A stretch of 64,000 bases of DNA from CATQHD01 sp965202675 (lineage in GTDB: Bacteria > Actinomycetota > Acidimicrobiia > Spongiisociales > Spongiisociaceae): assembly GCA_965202675.1 (NCBI GenBank), contig OZ241842.1, positions 310,001-374,000 of the forward strand, in the 5' to 3' direction. This document shows, in pieces, positions 16,206-24,473 of this stretch. A model generated the notes under the pieces. The model ran no database searches, was not told the DNA's origin, and saw nothing but the letters and a program-made list of their open reading frames with translations. Numbering within the stretch: the stretch's first letter is position 1; each line of letters begins with the position of its first letter. The position numbers and the translations under genes were made by a program.

Positions 16206-17489
16206 ATGGCAGAAGCGACGCTCCGGGCGGACGGGGAGGACCTGGCTTCCCTCCCGATCATCGAAGGGACAGAAGGCGGCAAAGCCGTCGACATAGGGCG
16301 TCTGCGCCGGGATGCGGGCCTGGTTGCGTTCGACCGGGGGTACGGCAACACCGCCGAGACCGCCAGCGGCATCACCTTCATCGACGGCGAGGAGGGAATC
16401 CTCCGCTACCGGGGTTATCCGGTCAGCCAGCTGGTGGGGGAATCCTCGTTCCTCGAGACGGCCTGGCTGCTCGACCGGGGCGAACTTCCTTCCCGCAGCG
16501 ATCTGGACGGCTATGAGGAGGAGGCCGCCCGCCATGCGGCGCTGCCGGACGGCTTCGCCTCTGTCCTGGAGTCCTTTCCGGCGGGCGCCCACCCCATGCA
16601 GAAGCTGGCCGCCGCCGTGGTGCTGTTGGGGTCGTATTTTCCGGAGGCGGGCGAACCGACCGACCCCGAGTCGGCCCGGTCGGGCGCGCTGCATCTGATC
16701 GCCAAGATGCCCGCCCTGGCCGCCTGGACCTACCGGAGCGGCGCCGACCGCACCTACATCGACCCCCGCCCCGGCCTCGGATACGCGGCCGACTTCCTCA
16801 ATATGATGTTCCATCCGGGCGGCAACGCTTCCTACCGGCCCGACCCGCCCAGCGTCGAGGCGATGGAGGCGCTGCTGATCCTGCACGCCGACCACGGCCA
16901 GAACCTTTCCACGTCGGCGGTGCGCCTGGTGGGTTCCAGCCTGACCAACCTCTTCTCCGCCGTCTCGGCGGGGGTCCTGGGCCTGTCCGGGCCGCTCCAC
17001 GGCGGGGCCAACCAGCGGGTGATCGAGATGCTCGAAGCCATCCTGGCCGACGGCGGCGACACCCGCCGCTACCTGGAGCGGGCCAAGGACCGCAGCGACC
17101 CGTTCCGGCTGATGGGCTTCGGCCACCGCGTATACCGGAACTTCGACCCCCGGTCGGATCTGATCAAGCACCACGCCCGTTCGCTGCTCGGCGAGCAGGA
17201 CGACCCGCTGCTGGCGTTGGCCCTGCGGTTGGAGCAGGAGGCGCTGGCCGACGACTTCTTCATCCAACGCCGCATCTACCCCAACGTGGACTTCTACTCC
17301 GGCATCCTGTACCGGGCGCTCGGCTTCCCCAGCGAGCAGTTCACCGTGCTGTTCGCGCTGGGCCGGCTCCCCGGCTGGCTGGCCCAATGGAGGGAGATGG
17401 TCGGCGACCCCCAGGTCCGGATCAAACGCCCCCGCCAGATATACACCGGATACACAAGGCGCGACCACACCCCCATCGACCGCCGCTGA
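16206..17489 (+). CDS. gltA: Citrate synthase
   Basis: 427 residues. It condenses oxaloacetate and acetyl-CoA at the entry of the TCA cycle. Catalytic His lies in GPLHGGAN and the Asp in PNVDFYSG; other signatures are LHADHGQN and the active-site stretch GFGHRVYRNFDPR. N-terminal ITFIDGEEGILRYRGYP is typical of the hexameric type II/GltA form, and a C-terminal IYTGYTRR tail matches. It overlaps the next gene by one base (TGATG). No separate promoter is visible in the 16-base gap after the EF-G-like gene. Confidence 0.95.
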   Translation: MAEATLRADGEDLASLPIIEGTEGGKAVDIGRLRRDAGLVAFDRGYGNTAETASGITFIDGEEGILRYRGYPVSQLVGESSFLETAWLLDRGELPSRSDLDGYEEEAARHAALPDGFASVLESFPAGAHPMQKLAAAVVLLGSYFPEAGEPTDPESARSGALHLIAKMPALAAWTYRSGADRTYIDPRPGLGYAADFLNMMFHPGGNASYRPDPPSVEAMEALLILHADHGQNLSTSAVRLVGSSLTNLFSAVSAGVLGLSGPLHGGANQRVIEMLEAILADGGDTRRYLERAKDRSDPFRLMGFGHRVYRNFDPRSDLIKHHARSLLGEQDDPLLALALRLEQEALADDFFIQRRIYPNVDFYSGILYRALGFPSEQFTVLFALGRLPGWLAQWREMVGDPQVRIKRPRQIYTGYTRRDHTPIDRR

Positions 17490-17968
17490 TGGACGGCATC
17501 CGCATCCCCCGAGAGGAGGCCGAAGCGGCAGGGATGCCCGACGACCTAGATTCGGGAATCCTCGGCGCATACCGCTTTCCTTCCCCCGCCCGCCGCCGGA
17601 CCGCCGCCCGCATCTACGCCGCCGCCGCCGGCCTGGCCGCGCTGGGGGCGCTGGCCGGCCTCTCGTCCGGGTTCTGGGCGGTGTCGCTGGGGCTGCTGGC
17701 GATGGCTTTCATCCACACCCAGGCCGCCTGGCCGCTCCGGATCGACCAGGAGGAGGCGTTCCTCTGGGCGGCCGCCGCCGCGCCCTTTCCGGTCGGCCAC
17801 GCCTCGGCCGCTCTTGTATTCGTGGGTTTCCGGTCCCGCCCCGTCTGGGCGGTGGTGCTCTACTCGGCCGAGGATCCCCCCCGCCGCCGGGCGCTGGTGC
17901 GCCTGGAGGCCGCCACGGGGGCGCCCCTGGGCGAGACCTACATCGAGGAGCTCCCCCCGCCCGGCTGA
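17489..17968 (+). CDS. Small membrane protein coupled to gltA
   Basis: 159 residues, no family recognised. The ATG shares its A with the gltA stop codon, so the two are translationally coupled. Residues 35-75 carry two hydrophobic stretches (ARIYAAAAGLAALGALAG and FWAVSLGLLAMAFIH), followed by a soluble domain of about 75 residues with VWAVVLYSAEDPPRRRALVRLEA. The layout, two helices then a cytoplasmic or external beta-rich tail, gives no function. Composition is typical of the host. Confidence 0.65.
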   Translation: MDGIRIPREEAEAAGMPDDLDSGILGAYRFPSPARRRTAARIYAAAAGLAALGALAGLSSGFWAVSLGLLAMAFIHTQAAWPLRIDQEEAFLWAAAAAPFPVGHASAALVFVGFRSRPVWAVVLYSAEDPPRRRALVRLEAATGAPLGETYIEELPPPG

Positions 17969-18042
17969 ACCCTGGGTGTACATCCCTCAACCACCAGCTG
18001 CCGGATCCTAGTTCTGCTCTACGCCGGGAAACCCAACTAGAA

Positions 18043-18690
18043 CTACTCCCCTTGGTGACTCTCCCCTGAATCCGAAGGGACCGTTTTGCTCTCGAGCCGG
18101 ATACGCAGCTGGTCGAGGGAACTCAGAGCCCGGTCGAGGCTGGGGGAACGCCGACGAGCCCGGTCGGGGCTCCACGACCCCTGTACATATTTCTGCACAA
18201 TCTCCACATATTCAGGGCCTACCCGCCGCCCGTTGCCCTGACGGGGAGGCACCCCTTCTCTGATCTGCCTCCTTCTTGACTTCCGGCAGAGGTTGAGCAA
18301 TGAGATCTTGGGGTCCTCGAGTTCGTCGACCCTGTAGGGAAGCTGACGGCGTACTGCGAAGAAATCGGCAAAGGCCTCGGAGTCGGCCATAAGCCAGGCT
18401 TCGATTGACCGTACAGCCAGGCGGAAGCACATTCCGCCGTTGGCTTGGCCATCGAGAAGGTTTACCCGGAGTTCAGGAACACAGCGGTCTCGGTCATCTT
18501 GATCCAAGTCTCTGATAACCAGCCATGCCGAATGCGCGGCAGATCTGTTGATACCAGGCAACTTCTTGTCGAGTTTTGCCTTCCCTCCCACTATGAACGG
18601 TCGGGCTGGATGCAGTCCCGAGGCTTGAAGAAGTTTCTCAGCCACTGGTTGATCGGTTGGTCCTTCGACCGCGTATCTGACATATAACAT
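18043..18690 (-). CDS. TOPRIM-fold (DUF4276-like) protein partnered with an AAA ATPase
   Basis: 215 residues; the ATG overlaps the stop of the ATPase by one base (TGATG), so the two are one unit. The N-terminus has the TOPRIM Glu in YAVEGPTDQPVAEKLL (Glu 9) and the DxD motif in WLVIRDLDQDD (61-63), as in OLD-family, RloB-like and AriB-type nucleases. The C-terminal 60 residues are rich in Arg/Ser/Pro and probably disordered or nucleic-acid binding. In two-gene ATPase-TOPRIM systems such as PARIS or Gabija the TOPRIM protein is the effector. The nuclease role here is inference. Convergent with the gene ending at 17968. Confidence 0.7.
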   Translation of the reverse strand: MLYVRYAVEGPTDQPVAEKLLQASGLHPARPFIVGGKAKLDKKLPGINRSAAHSAWLVIRDLDQDDRDRCVPELRVNLLDGQANGGMCFRLAVRSIEAWLMADSEAFADFFAVRRQLPYRVDELEDPKISLLNLCRKSRRRQIREGVPPRQGNGRRVGPEYVEIVQKYVQGSWSPDRARRRSPSLDRALSSLDQLRIRLESKTVPSDSGESHQGE

Positions 18691-19844
18691 CAGAATGCCG
18701 GAAGACGATCTATATCATCGGGCGCGGTCTCCGGGTTTAGTATTTCAGCAAGATTAAAACCGGCATCCAAGAAAGATTCTATATCGGGAATCTTTGTTGC
18801 CGGCAAGGCGGTCGTTCCTTCTTCACCGGGTTTGAGGATGAGAATTTCGTCCAAGCCCAGACCGGGGTCTTCCAACATCTCGGTGGAGTGGGTAGACAGG
18901 ATGAACTGCGAGCGGTTGCCTCTTGCCGCCTTGTGCAAAATGGTGGGAAGCCAGCGCACGATGGCGGTGTGAAGCGACAGCTCCGGCTCCTCCAGGAGGA
19001 TCACGCGGCCCTTTTTCCCCGCTTTTTCTTGGATCATCCACAACAATCCGATCAGCCGCAGCGTACCGTCCGAAAGATCGTGCTCGCTCTGTTTAGCCCC
19101 GGATTGCCGCCAGTGTTTGTACCGGGCTGCGAGGTGCGGCTTGCCGGCATCGTCGCGCTCAAAGGACAAATCGTCTAGTTGCGGCACTGCGATGCGCAAG
19201 GCGGCGTTGATCCGTTTCAGACGCGAATCCCTGGTGCGTTCGGCGGTCCCGGCGAGGCGCACCAGGAAATCACCGCCGAACGGGTCGTCTTGCCTGCCGT
19301 GGCCGAGCTCGGGGTCGCGGATGATCTGGGGCACCAGGTGCATATATCTGACCTCTTCGAGAAACTCTGCGATCGGTCGGAACCCACGGTTGGTGTTCAC
19401 CTGTTCCAGTGCGGTCTGGGTCAGGCGCTCTGCATCTTCTTCGTCGTTCTGATCCGGCCGATCGAGGATGGTTTGGCCGTCTTTGCTGACTGTCTCCCGT
19501 CGAACGCTGGGGCGGTGCAGTCCCCGCTGTTCTGCTGTAAAATGCAACTCATATACCCAGGAAGGGCCGTCGTCCGCGGCTTGTAGCTCAAGCTTGATCC
19601 CTACCCATCCGTGGTTGTAGTTGCGGGCGGCCAGGCACCGCACCCGTTTGAGGCCGCCGCGTACGGCTACGGCGTGTTGAAGTCCGCCGCCGACGGCGGC
19701 TATATCCCGCAGGAAACGAAGGGCGTCCAGCAGGTTCGATTTTCCAGAGGCGTTCGGGCCGACCACCAAGAGGCGATTCCCTACTGCGGTTTCTACCGAC
19801 TTGAAGTTGCGCCAGTTCTTCAACGTGAGATGTTCTATCCGCAC
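18690..19844 (-). CDS. AAA_21-type ATPase, sensor partner of the TOPRIM protein
   Basis: 384 residues from a GTG at 19844 with AAGG nine bases upstream. Walker A GPNASGKS is at 29-36, the signature-like LSDGTLRLIGLLW near 250, Walker B VILLEEPELSLH near 276-287 and switch STHSTEML near 311. This is the SMC/ABC-like fold of OLD, AriA and RecF-related ATPases. N-terminal MRIEHLTLKNWRNFKSV is characteristic of that group. Gene order ATPase then TOPRIM with translational overlap is the standard layout of two-component anti-phage systems. It has its own TATAAT and could also be reached from the element promoter at 20316-20344. Confidence 0.8.
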   Translation of the reverse strand: MRIEHLTLKNWRNFKSVETAVGNRLLVVGPNASGKSNLLDALRFLRDIAAVGGGLQHAVAVRGGLKRVRCLAARNYNHGWVGIKLELQAADDGPSWVYELHFTAEQRGLHRPSVRRETVSKDGQTILDRPDQNDEEDAERLTQTALEQVNTNRGFRPIAEFLEEVRYMHLVPQIIRDPELGHGRQDDPFGGDFLVRLAGTAERTRDSRLKRINAALRIAVPQLDDLSFERDDAGKPHLAARYKHWRQSGAKQSEHDLSDGTLRLIGLLWMIQEKAGKKGRVILLEEPELSLHTAIVRWLPTILHKAARGNRSQFILSTHSTEMLEDPGLGLDEILILKPGEEGTTALPATKIPDIESFLDAGFNLAEILNPETAPDDIDRLPAF

Positions 19845-19878
19845 CGCGGTTCACCTTCCGGCTGGAGCCAGTGACGGC

Positions 19879-19884
19879 ATTATA
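19879..19884 (-). promoter_or_regulatory. -10 box of the ATPase-TOPRIM operon
   Basis: A perfect TATAAT on the minus strand, 34 bp before the GTG start. No TTGACA-like -35 is at 17 bp. Confidence 0.5.
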
Positions 19885-20126
19885 GGTCAGCGGCCCGGGT
19901 AATATGGCTCTTCGAAGTTGAGCGGTGAGGGGTGATATGAAGGGAAGGAGGAATCCGCGGGGGTCGGGGTGAGGTCCTCCATTATCGAACGCCGAAACTT
20001 TCCCGTACGCCGCCTCGCGGGACCATCAACATACAAGGAGGAATACCCGCCGCCGCAACAACCACACGCCTCATTCGGAACCGCCTCATCCGGTCCGTAA
20101 CCCTTCCCTCACCTGCCCATCATCCA
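19885..20126. other. Gene-free spacer upstream of the ATPase operon
   Basis: No gene, tRNA or repeat is recognised apart from the -10 box at its left edge and the small RNA-like element to the right. It contains two AGGAGGAAT-like phrases near 19,945 and 20,037, but no open frame follows either of them. Confidence 0.4.
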
Positions 20127-20315
20127 AGAACGCGAAAACCCGCGCACCACCCCCGGCTGCGCCGGGACCCGCCCCCGCCTCCTCCACCAGCACCGGATCC
20201 ATCGCTTGGGCAAGCCGCCCCTGTTCAGGCGCCGGCGCCCGAACAGACAGTATTCCGATAATGACCGCCGCGCTCTCCGGAACTCCGGCGACGGTGTTTG
20301 TGTGTCAGCACACAC
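20127..20315 (-). ncRNA. Putative small RNA / repeated intergenic element, family B copy 1
   Basis: About 190 bp aligned with 35,985-36,177. On the minus strand the transcript would begin in the hairpin TGTGTGT-GCTG-ACACACA, then pass AACACCG, GCGGCGGTCAT, GGGCGCCGGCGCCTGAACAG, a G-rich run, the hairpin CCCGGC-GCA-GCCGGG and TTTTCGCGTTCTTGG. The two copies differ by indels not divisible by three and have no shared long open frame. The last module is also present in the two family A elements. It lies between thrS (ending upstream) and the ATPase-TOPRIM operon (starting downstream). Confidence 0.5.
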
Positions 20316-20344
20316 ATAGTACCGCAAACCTATGACAAACCCAA
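20316..20344 (-). promoter_or_regulatory. Sigma70-type promoter of family B element, copy 1
   Basis: Minus strand TTGGGT (20339-20344), 17 bp, TACTAT (20316-20321). The spacer TTGTCATAGGTTTGCGG is nearly identical in the other B copy. A GAACGCGAAAAAT copy lies at about 20,358, so related GAACGCGAAAA motifs flank the element on both sides. Confidence 0.55.
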
Positions 20345-20408
20345 TACCCTCATCCCAGAACGCGAAAAATATTCCTGCCGGCGCCGGGAGGGGCCGGCCT
20401 GTCCCCGG

Positions 20409-22352
20409 TCAGCGCGGAGGGCGGGCGGCGGCGGACAGCTCCTCCACCGCCTCGTCCAGGGGTACGCCGCGCCGGTCCCGCTTCTCCCCCCGCAGGCGCA
20501 GCCCCACCGTGCCGGCGGCGGCGTCCTGGTCGCCGGTAACCAACAATGCCGGGATCTTCCGGGTGATGGCCGAGCGGACCTTCTCCCCCAGCCTGCCCGG
20601 CCCGCTTCCGGCCTCGACCCGCAGACCCCGCTCCGACAAGGCGGCGGCGGCCTCGGATGCGTAGGCCTCATGGCGGTCGGCCACCGGGATCACCGCCGCC
20701 TGCACCGGCGCCAGCCACATGGGGAACGCCCCGGCGTAGTGCTCGATCAGCACCCCCAGGAACCGCTCCACCGACCCGAACTTGGCGGAGTGGATCATCA
20801 CCGGGCGTTCCCGCCCATCGGCGGGGGTCACGTATTCCAGGCCGAAGCGTTCGGGAAGGGAGAAGTCCACCTGGATGGTGGACATCTGCCAGCGGCGCCC
20901 GATGGCGTCTCGGATGTGCACGTCGATCTTCGGGCCGTAGAAGGCCCCCTCCCCCTCCGCCGCCGTGTAGGGGACGCCCGCCTCCCGCAGGGAATCCTCC
21001 AGGGCCTGTTCGGCCAGCTGCCAGAGGCCCAGCTCGCCCACCCACTTCTCCTCGGGGCGGGTGGCCAGCTCCGCCTCGAACTCCTCGAATCCGAAATCCC
21101 GGAGCAGGCCGAGCACGAAGTCGAGGTGCATCAGCAACTCGGAGGGGACCTGCTCCCGGGTGCAGAAGGTGTGGGAGTCGTCCTGGGTGAACCCCCGGGC
21201 CCGCATCAGGCCGTGGACCACGCCCGACCGTTCGTAGCGGTAGACCGCCCCCAGCTCGGACAGGCGCATGGGCAGCTCCCGGTAGGAACGGGCCGCCGAA
21301 CGGTAGATCAGGACATGGAAGGGGCAGTTCATGGGTTTGACCCGGTACTCGTCCTGCTCGTCCATCTCCATGCCCGGGTACATGTTCTCGGCGTAGAAGT
21401 CGAGGTGGCCGGACACGCCCCACAGGCCGGCCCGCGCCAGGTGGGGGGAGTTGACGAAGTCGAAGCCGTAGGCCTCGTGGGCGCGCCGGCTGTAGCCCTC
21501 CACCAGACGGCGCAGCATCCCGCCCTTGGGATGCCACACCGCCAGGCCCGGCCCCAGCTCGTCGGGAAACGAGAACAGGTCCAGCTCGCGGCCCAGCTTG
21601 CGGTGGTCCCGCCGGGCCGCCTCCTCGATCCGATGCAGGTAGTCGTCCAGGGCCCTGCGGCTCTCCCAGGCCGTCCCGTAGATGCGCTGGAGCTGGGGCC
21701 GGCGCTCGTCGCCCCGCCAGTAGGCGCCCGCCGTCCGGGTCAGCTTGACCGCCTTCAGCCGGCCGGTCGAAGGCAGGTGCGGCCCCCGGCACAGATCCAC
21801 GAATCCCTCGTTGCGGTAGACCGAGACCGCATCGCCCGACTCCACCTCCGACCCTTCCGCCGAGCGGATGATCTCGGTTTTGTAGGGGTGGTCCCGGAAC
21901 AGCTCCAGCCCGGCGGCGCGGGGCATCTCCTCCCGCACGAACGGCTGGTCGGCCTCGATGATCCGCTGCATCTCGGCTTCGATCCTCTCCAGGTCCTCGG
22001 GGGTGAAGGGGCGTCCGACGTCGAAGTCGTAGTAGAAGCCGTCGGCGATCGCCGGGCCGATGGCGAAGGTGGCCCCCTCGAACAGGTTCAACACCGCCTG
22101 GGCCAGCACATGGGCGGCCGAGTGCCGCAGCACCGACCGGCCCTCCTCCGAGGACTCGGTGATCACCGCGAACCGCCCGCCCGCCTCGATGGGGCGGTCC
22201 AGGTCCATCATCACCCCCTCGACCGAAACCGCCACCGCCGCCGCGGCCAGGCGCGGTCCGACCGCCTCGGCCGCCCGGCGGCCGGTTACTCCGCGGTCGT
22301 GGCGGGCAATGGTCCGGTCGGGAAGGATCAGATCGATGGTCTCGATGGCCAC
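20409..22352 (-). CDS. thrS: Threonyl-tRNA synthetase
   Basis: 647 residues from a GTG at 22352, with GAGG eleven bases upstream. A longer in-frame start at 22418 would add a poor N-terminus. TGS domain (IDLILPDRTIARHDRG), the editing domain with HSAAHVLAQAV and a cysteine/histidine zinc site, then the class II core: motif 2 region RYERSGVVHGLMRARGFTQDDSH and motif 3 GRERPVMIHSAKFGSVERF, and the anticodon-binding domain at the C-terminus. Size matches the family (E. coli 642). It is the first house-keeping gene after the repeat-bearing spacer. No T-box leader is visible upstream. Confidence 0.95.
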   Translation of the reverse strand: MAIETIDLILPDRTIARHDRGVTGRRAAEAVGPRLAAAAVAVSVEGVMMDLDRPIEAGGRFAVITESSEEGRSVLRHSAAHVLAQAVLNLFEGATFAIGPAIADGFYYDFDVGRPFTPEDLERIEAEMQRIIEADQPFVREEMPRAAGLELFRDHPYKTEIIRSAEGSEVESGDAVSVYRNEGFVDLCRGPHLPSTGRLKAVKLTRTAGAYWRGDERRPQLQRIYGTAWESRRALDDYLHRIEEAARRDHRKLGRELDLFSFPDELGPGLAVWHPKGGMLRRLVEGYSRRAHEAYGFDFVNSPHLARAGLWGVSGHLDFYAENMYPGMEMDEQDEYRVKPMNCPFHVLIYRSAARSYRELPMRLSELGAVYRYERSGVVHGLMRARGFTQDDSHTFCTREQVPSELLMHLDFVLGLLRDFGFEEFEAELATRPEEKWVGELGLWQLAEQALEDSLREAGVPYTAAEGEGAFYGPKIDVHIRDAIGRRWQMSTIQVDFSLPERFGLEYVTPADGRERPVMIHSAKFGSVERFLGVLIEHYAGAFPMWLAPVQAAVIPVADRHEAYASEAAAALSERGLRVEAGSGPGRLGEKVRSAITRKIPALLVTGDQDAAAGTVGLRLRGEKRDRRGVPLDEAVEELSAAARPPR

Positions 22353-22427
22353 AGCAGGATCGACCTCGGTTCGTTCGGGGCCGCCATCGTAACCGCTCCG
22401 GGCGCGCCGCCCGGTCACCGCGTCCGG

Positions 22428-23306
22428 TCAGCGGCCGCGCACCCACCGATAGGCCCGGTCGACGTGCTCGGTCGCAAAACCCAGGCTCCGGTACAGGCCT
22501 GCGGCCGCCTCGTTGGACGAATCCACGTACAGGACGGCCCGGTCCGCCCCCCTCCGGTCCCGCAGGCGCCGCAGGCCTTCCACCGCCGCCGCCCGCCCCA
22601 GCCCCCTCCCCCGGCGGCTCGGGTCCACCCCGATGGCGTAGATCTCGCCCAGAGGCGGCTCCCCCGGCGGGGCTGGGTGGACCTTGGTCCAGTTGAAGGC
22701 GGCCATCCTCCCGTCGATCCAGACGGTCCGCACCCCCTCCGGGTCGAACCACGGCAGGGCGATGCGCTCGTCCAGGTCCCGGAGGGTCCAGCCGCCCTGT
22801 TCGGGATGCCCGGCGAAGGCCCGGTTGTTGAGCTCGAGAAGGGTTTCCCGGTCGCGGTCCGGGCGGAAGGCCCTGATCGACGCCCCCGCCGGCGGAGGGC
22901 GGTCGTCCTCCAGGGGCAGGTCGACGGCCATGCGGTGGAGCTCCCGCTCCGGGCGGACCAGATCCGGCGGGGGTTCCAACGCCGGGGCGTGCACCCAGAG
23001 GACCGCTTCGGCCACCCCCTCCGCCGCCAGCATTTCCAGGAACCCGCCCAGGAACCATCCGTACTCCTCCGCCGACAGGGCGGCTATCTCCAGGGTCCAC
23101 GCCCGCCCGTCGGGGTTGGGCGCCGCGTATCCGTACGCCGCCGGGGCCCCGGCGCGTTCCCCCACCGCGCCGAAGCCGCGGCCGGGCGCGGCCATCGCGG
23201 TGAGCAGCGCCTCGCCGAAAGGAGGGGCTCCCTGCCTGCGCTCCGCCTCGGCGATGAGCCCGTCCGCCTCCGCGGGGGCGGCGGGGCGGACGGTCATCCG
23301 GTTCAT
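22428..23306 (-). CDS. mshD: Mycothiol synthase MshD
   Basis: 292 residues made of two GNAT domains, the arrangement specific to MshD, which acetylates Cys-GlcN-inositol with acetyl-CoA in the last step of mycothiol synthesis. The phrase NNRAFAGHPEQGGWTL near 160-175 and EIYAIGVDPSRRGRGLGRAA (acetyl-CoA loop) near 220-240 are strong family marks, as is the C-terminal NEAAAGLYRSLGF. Mycothiol is an actinobacterial low-molecular thiol, so this supports the taxonomic call. It lies 75 bp upstream of thrS on the same strand; co-transcription is possible. Confidence 0.9.
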   Translation of the reverse strand: MNRMTVRPAAPAEADGLIAEAERRQGAPPFGEALLTAMAAPGRGFGAVGERAGAPAAYGYAAPNPDGRAWTLEIAALSAEEYGWFLGGFLEMLAAEGVAEAVLWVHAPALEPPPDLVRPERELHRMAVDLPLEDDRPPPAGASIRAFRPDRDRETLLELNNRAFAGHPEQGGWTLRDLDERIALPWFDPEGVRTVWIDGRMAAFNWTKVHPAPPGEPPLGEIYAIGVDPSRRGRGLGRAAAVEGLRRLRDRRGADRAVLYVDSSNEAAAGLYRSLGFATEHVDRAYRWVRGR

Positions 23307-23448
23307 CCGACAGAGGGTAGACGGGGGCGGCCGCGGGCTTCGAGGCCCTTTGCGGGGCTGATTACCCGTTCGGCGCGCCTGCGCTCACTATTCTCAATGT
23401 CCGTACCGAAAGCGGTTCCGTGAGAGGTGACAACCGAGGAACGGTATT

Positions 23449-24429
23449 TTGACCGGTTCAGACGAGACCACCCTGCCGGATGATAACTTCGGCCGCTCCG
23501 ACCAGGACCCGCGGCGCGAATCCATCGCGAGGGCCGCCCCCCCGCCGGTGACCGAGGCGATGATAACGCCCCGCACGGTTCCCCTGGACCCGGAGGAAGC
23601 CGCCGAGTTGGAGGCCCGCGTCTGTGATGTCTGCGGGGAGCTGAACGACCCGGGCCGTTCGGCCTGCCTGCTCTGCGGCGCCCGCATCACTGCGTCCGAA
23701 CCCCCCGGGGGCGACCGCCCCGGAACCGGGGAAATGTCCGCCTGGGAGCGGCCCGAACCCGACTGGGCCCCCGGGGTCGATGAGGACCCGGTCGCCCTGT
23801 GGGACGAGGAGATAGACGGGCGGATCGGGGTCCGCTACAAGGGGGCTTCCCGGAAGCGCTGGATCAGGATCCTGCTGGTACTGGTCACCGCGGTTGCGGT
23901 CCTGGTGGTGGGCGTCGACTACCTGCTGAACCGGGGCGGTGCGCCGGCGGAGCCCGATCCCGCGACCACCACGACCGTCTCCGCCGCCGTCGAGCCGCCC
24001 CCCGCCCCCCGGAACGACACGTTGGAGTCCTTCGCCCTGCGGGCCTATGCGGAACAGATCGCGGAAATGGCCGACGACGTGGAGTTGCTGGAGACCTCCG
24101 GGCGGCTGATCAACGACCGGTGGGAAGCCCGCATCGTCGGCTTCGACACCACCATAGCGGCTCTGGACGAGCTGGCCCCGCAGGCGGAGGAGGTGTTCCT
24201 GCGGTTCAGAGAGATAACCCCCCCGGACGCCGCCGGCGTTGCCGACCACCGGCAGATGCTCGAGGAGATCGCGAACATGGTCACAGCGGTGAAGGGGATG
24301 CTGTCCGGGCTGCGGTCTACGGATTCGGGCGAGTCCCGCCGGGAGCAGCTGTCCATGTTCGAGAGGGCCGCCGCCGATTTCAGACGGCTGGCGAACCGGA
24401 TCACCGTACTCCTGGAAACCGGGCAATGA
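23449..24429 (+). CDS. Zinc-ribbon, single-pass membrane protein of unknown function
   Basis: 326 residues from a TTG at 23449 with GAGG nine bases before it. Residues 59-76 hold CDVC-x10-CLLC, a short zinc ribbon. An acidic linker follows, then one membrane helix (WIRILLVLVTAVAVLVVG, near 140-157), a Thr/Pro-rich stretch and an alpha-helical outer domain of about 140 residues, probably a coiled-coil bundle (AEQIAEMADDVELLE, FRRLANRITVLLE). The zinc part should be cytoplasmic and the helical part outside. I do not recognise the family. It is convergent with the lipase gene, 44 bp between stops. Confidence 0.7.
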   Translation: MTGSDETTLPDDNFGRSDQDPRRESIARAAPPPVTEAMITPRTVPLDPEEAAELEARVCDVCGELNDPGRSACLLCGARITASEPPGGDRPGTGEMSAWERPEPDWAPGVDEDPVALWDEEIDGRIGVRYKGASRKRWIRILLVLVTAVAVLVVGVDYLLNRGGAPAEPDPATTTTVSAAVEPPPAPRNDTLESFALRAYAEQIAEMADDVELLETSGRLINDRWEARIVGFDTTIAALDELAPQAEEVFLRFREITPPDAAGVADHRQMLEEIANMVTAVKGMLSGLRSTDSGESRREQLSMFERAAADFRRLANRITVLLETGQ

Positions 24430-24473
24430 AGTACCCCGCCCGGTATGCGGTCCCGGCCGCCGTCGAATGACGG

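Noticed and set aside
17990..18045. Inverted repeat TAGTTCT...AGAACTA as a terminator
   Set aside because: The loop is about 24 bases and there is no U-run; it is probably chance.
20109..20327. Small open frames starting MRYYV within the family B elements
   Set aside because: The proposed starts lie inside the -10 boxes of the elements, and the frames diverge between copies after a few codons.
20298..23423. A very long open frame (over 1,000 codons) antisense to thrS and mshD
   Set aside because: It is rich in Pro/Arg/Gly/Gln, has no family resemblance, and is explained by high GC and low stop density on the strand opposite to real genes.
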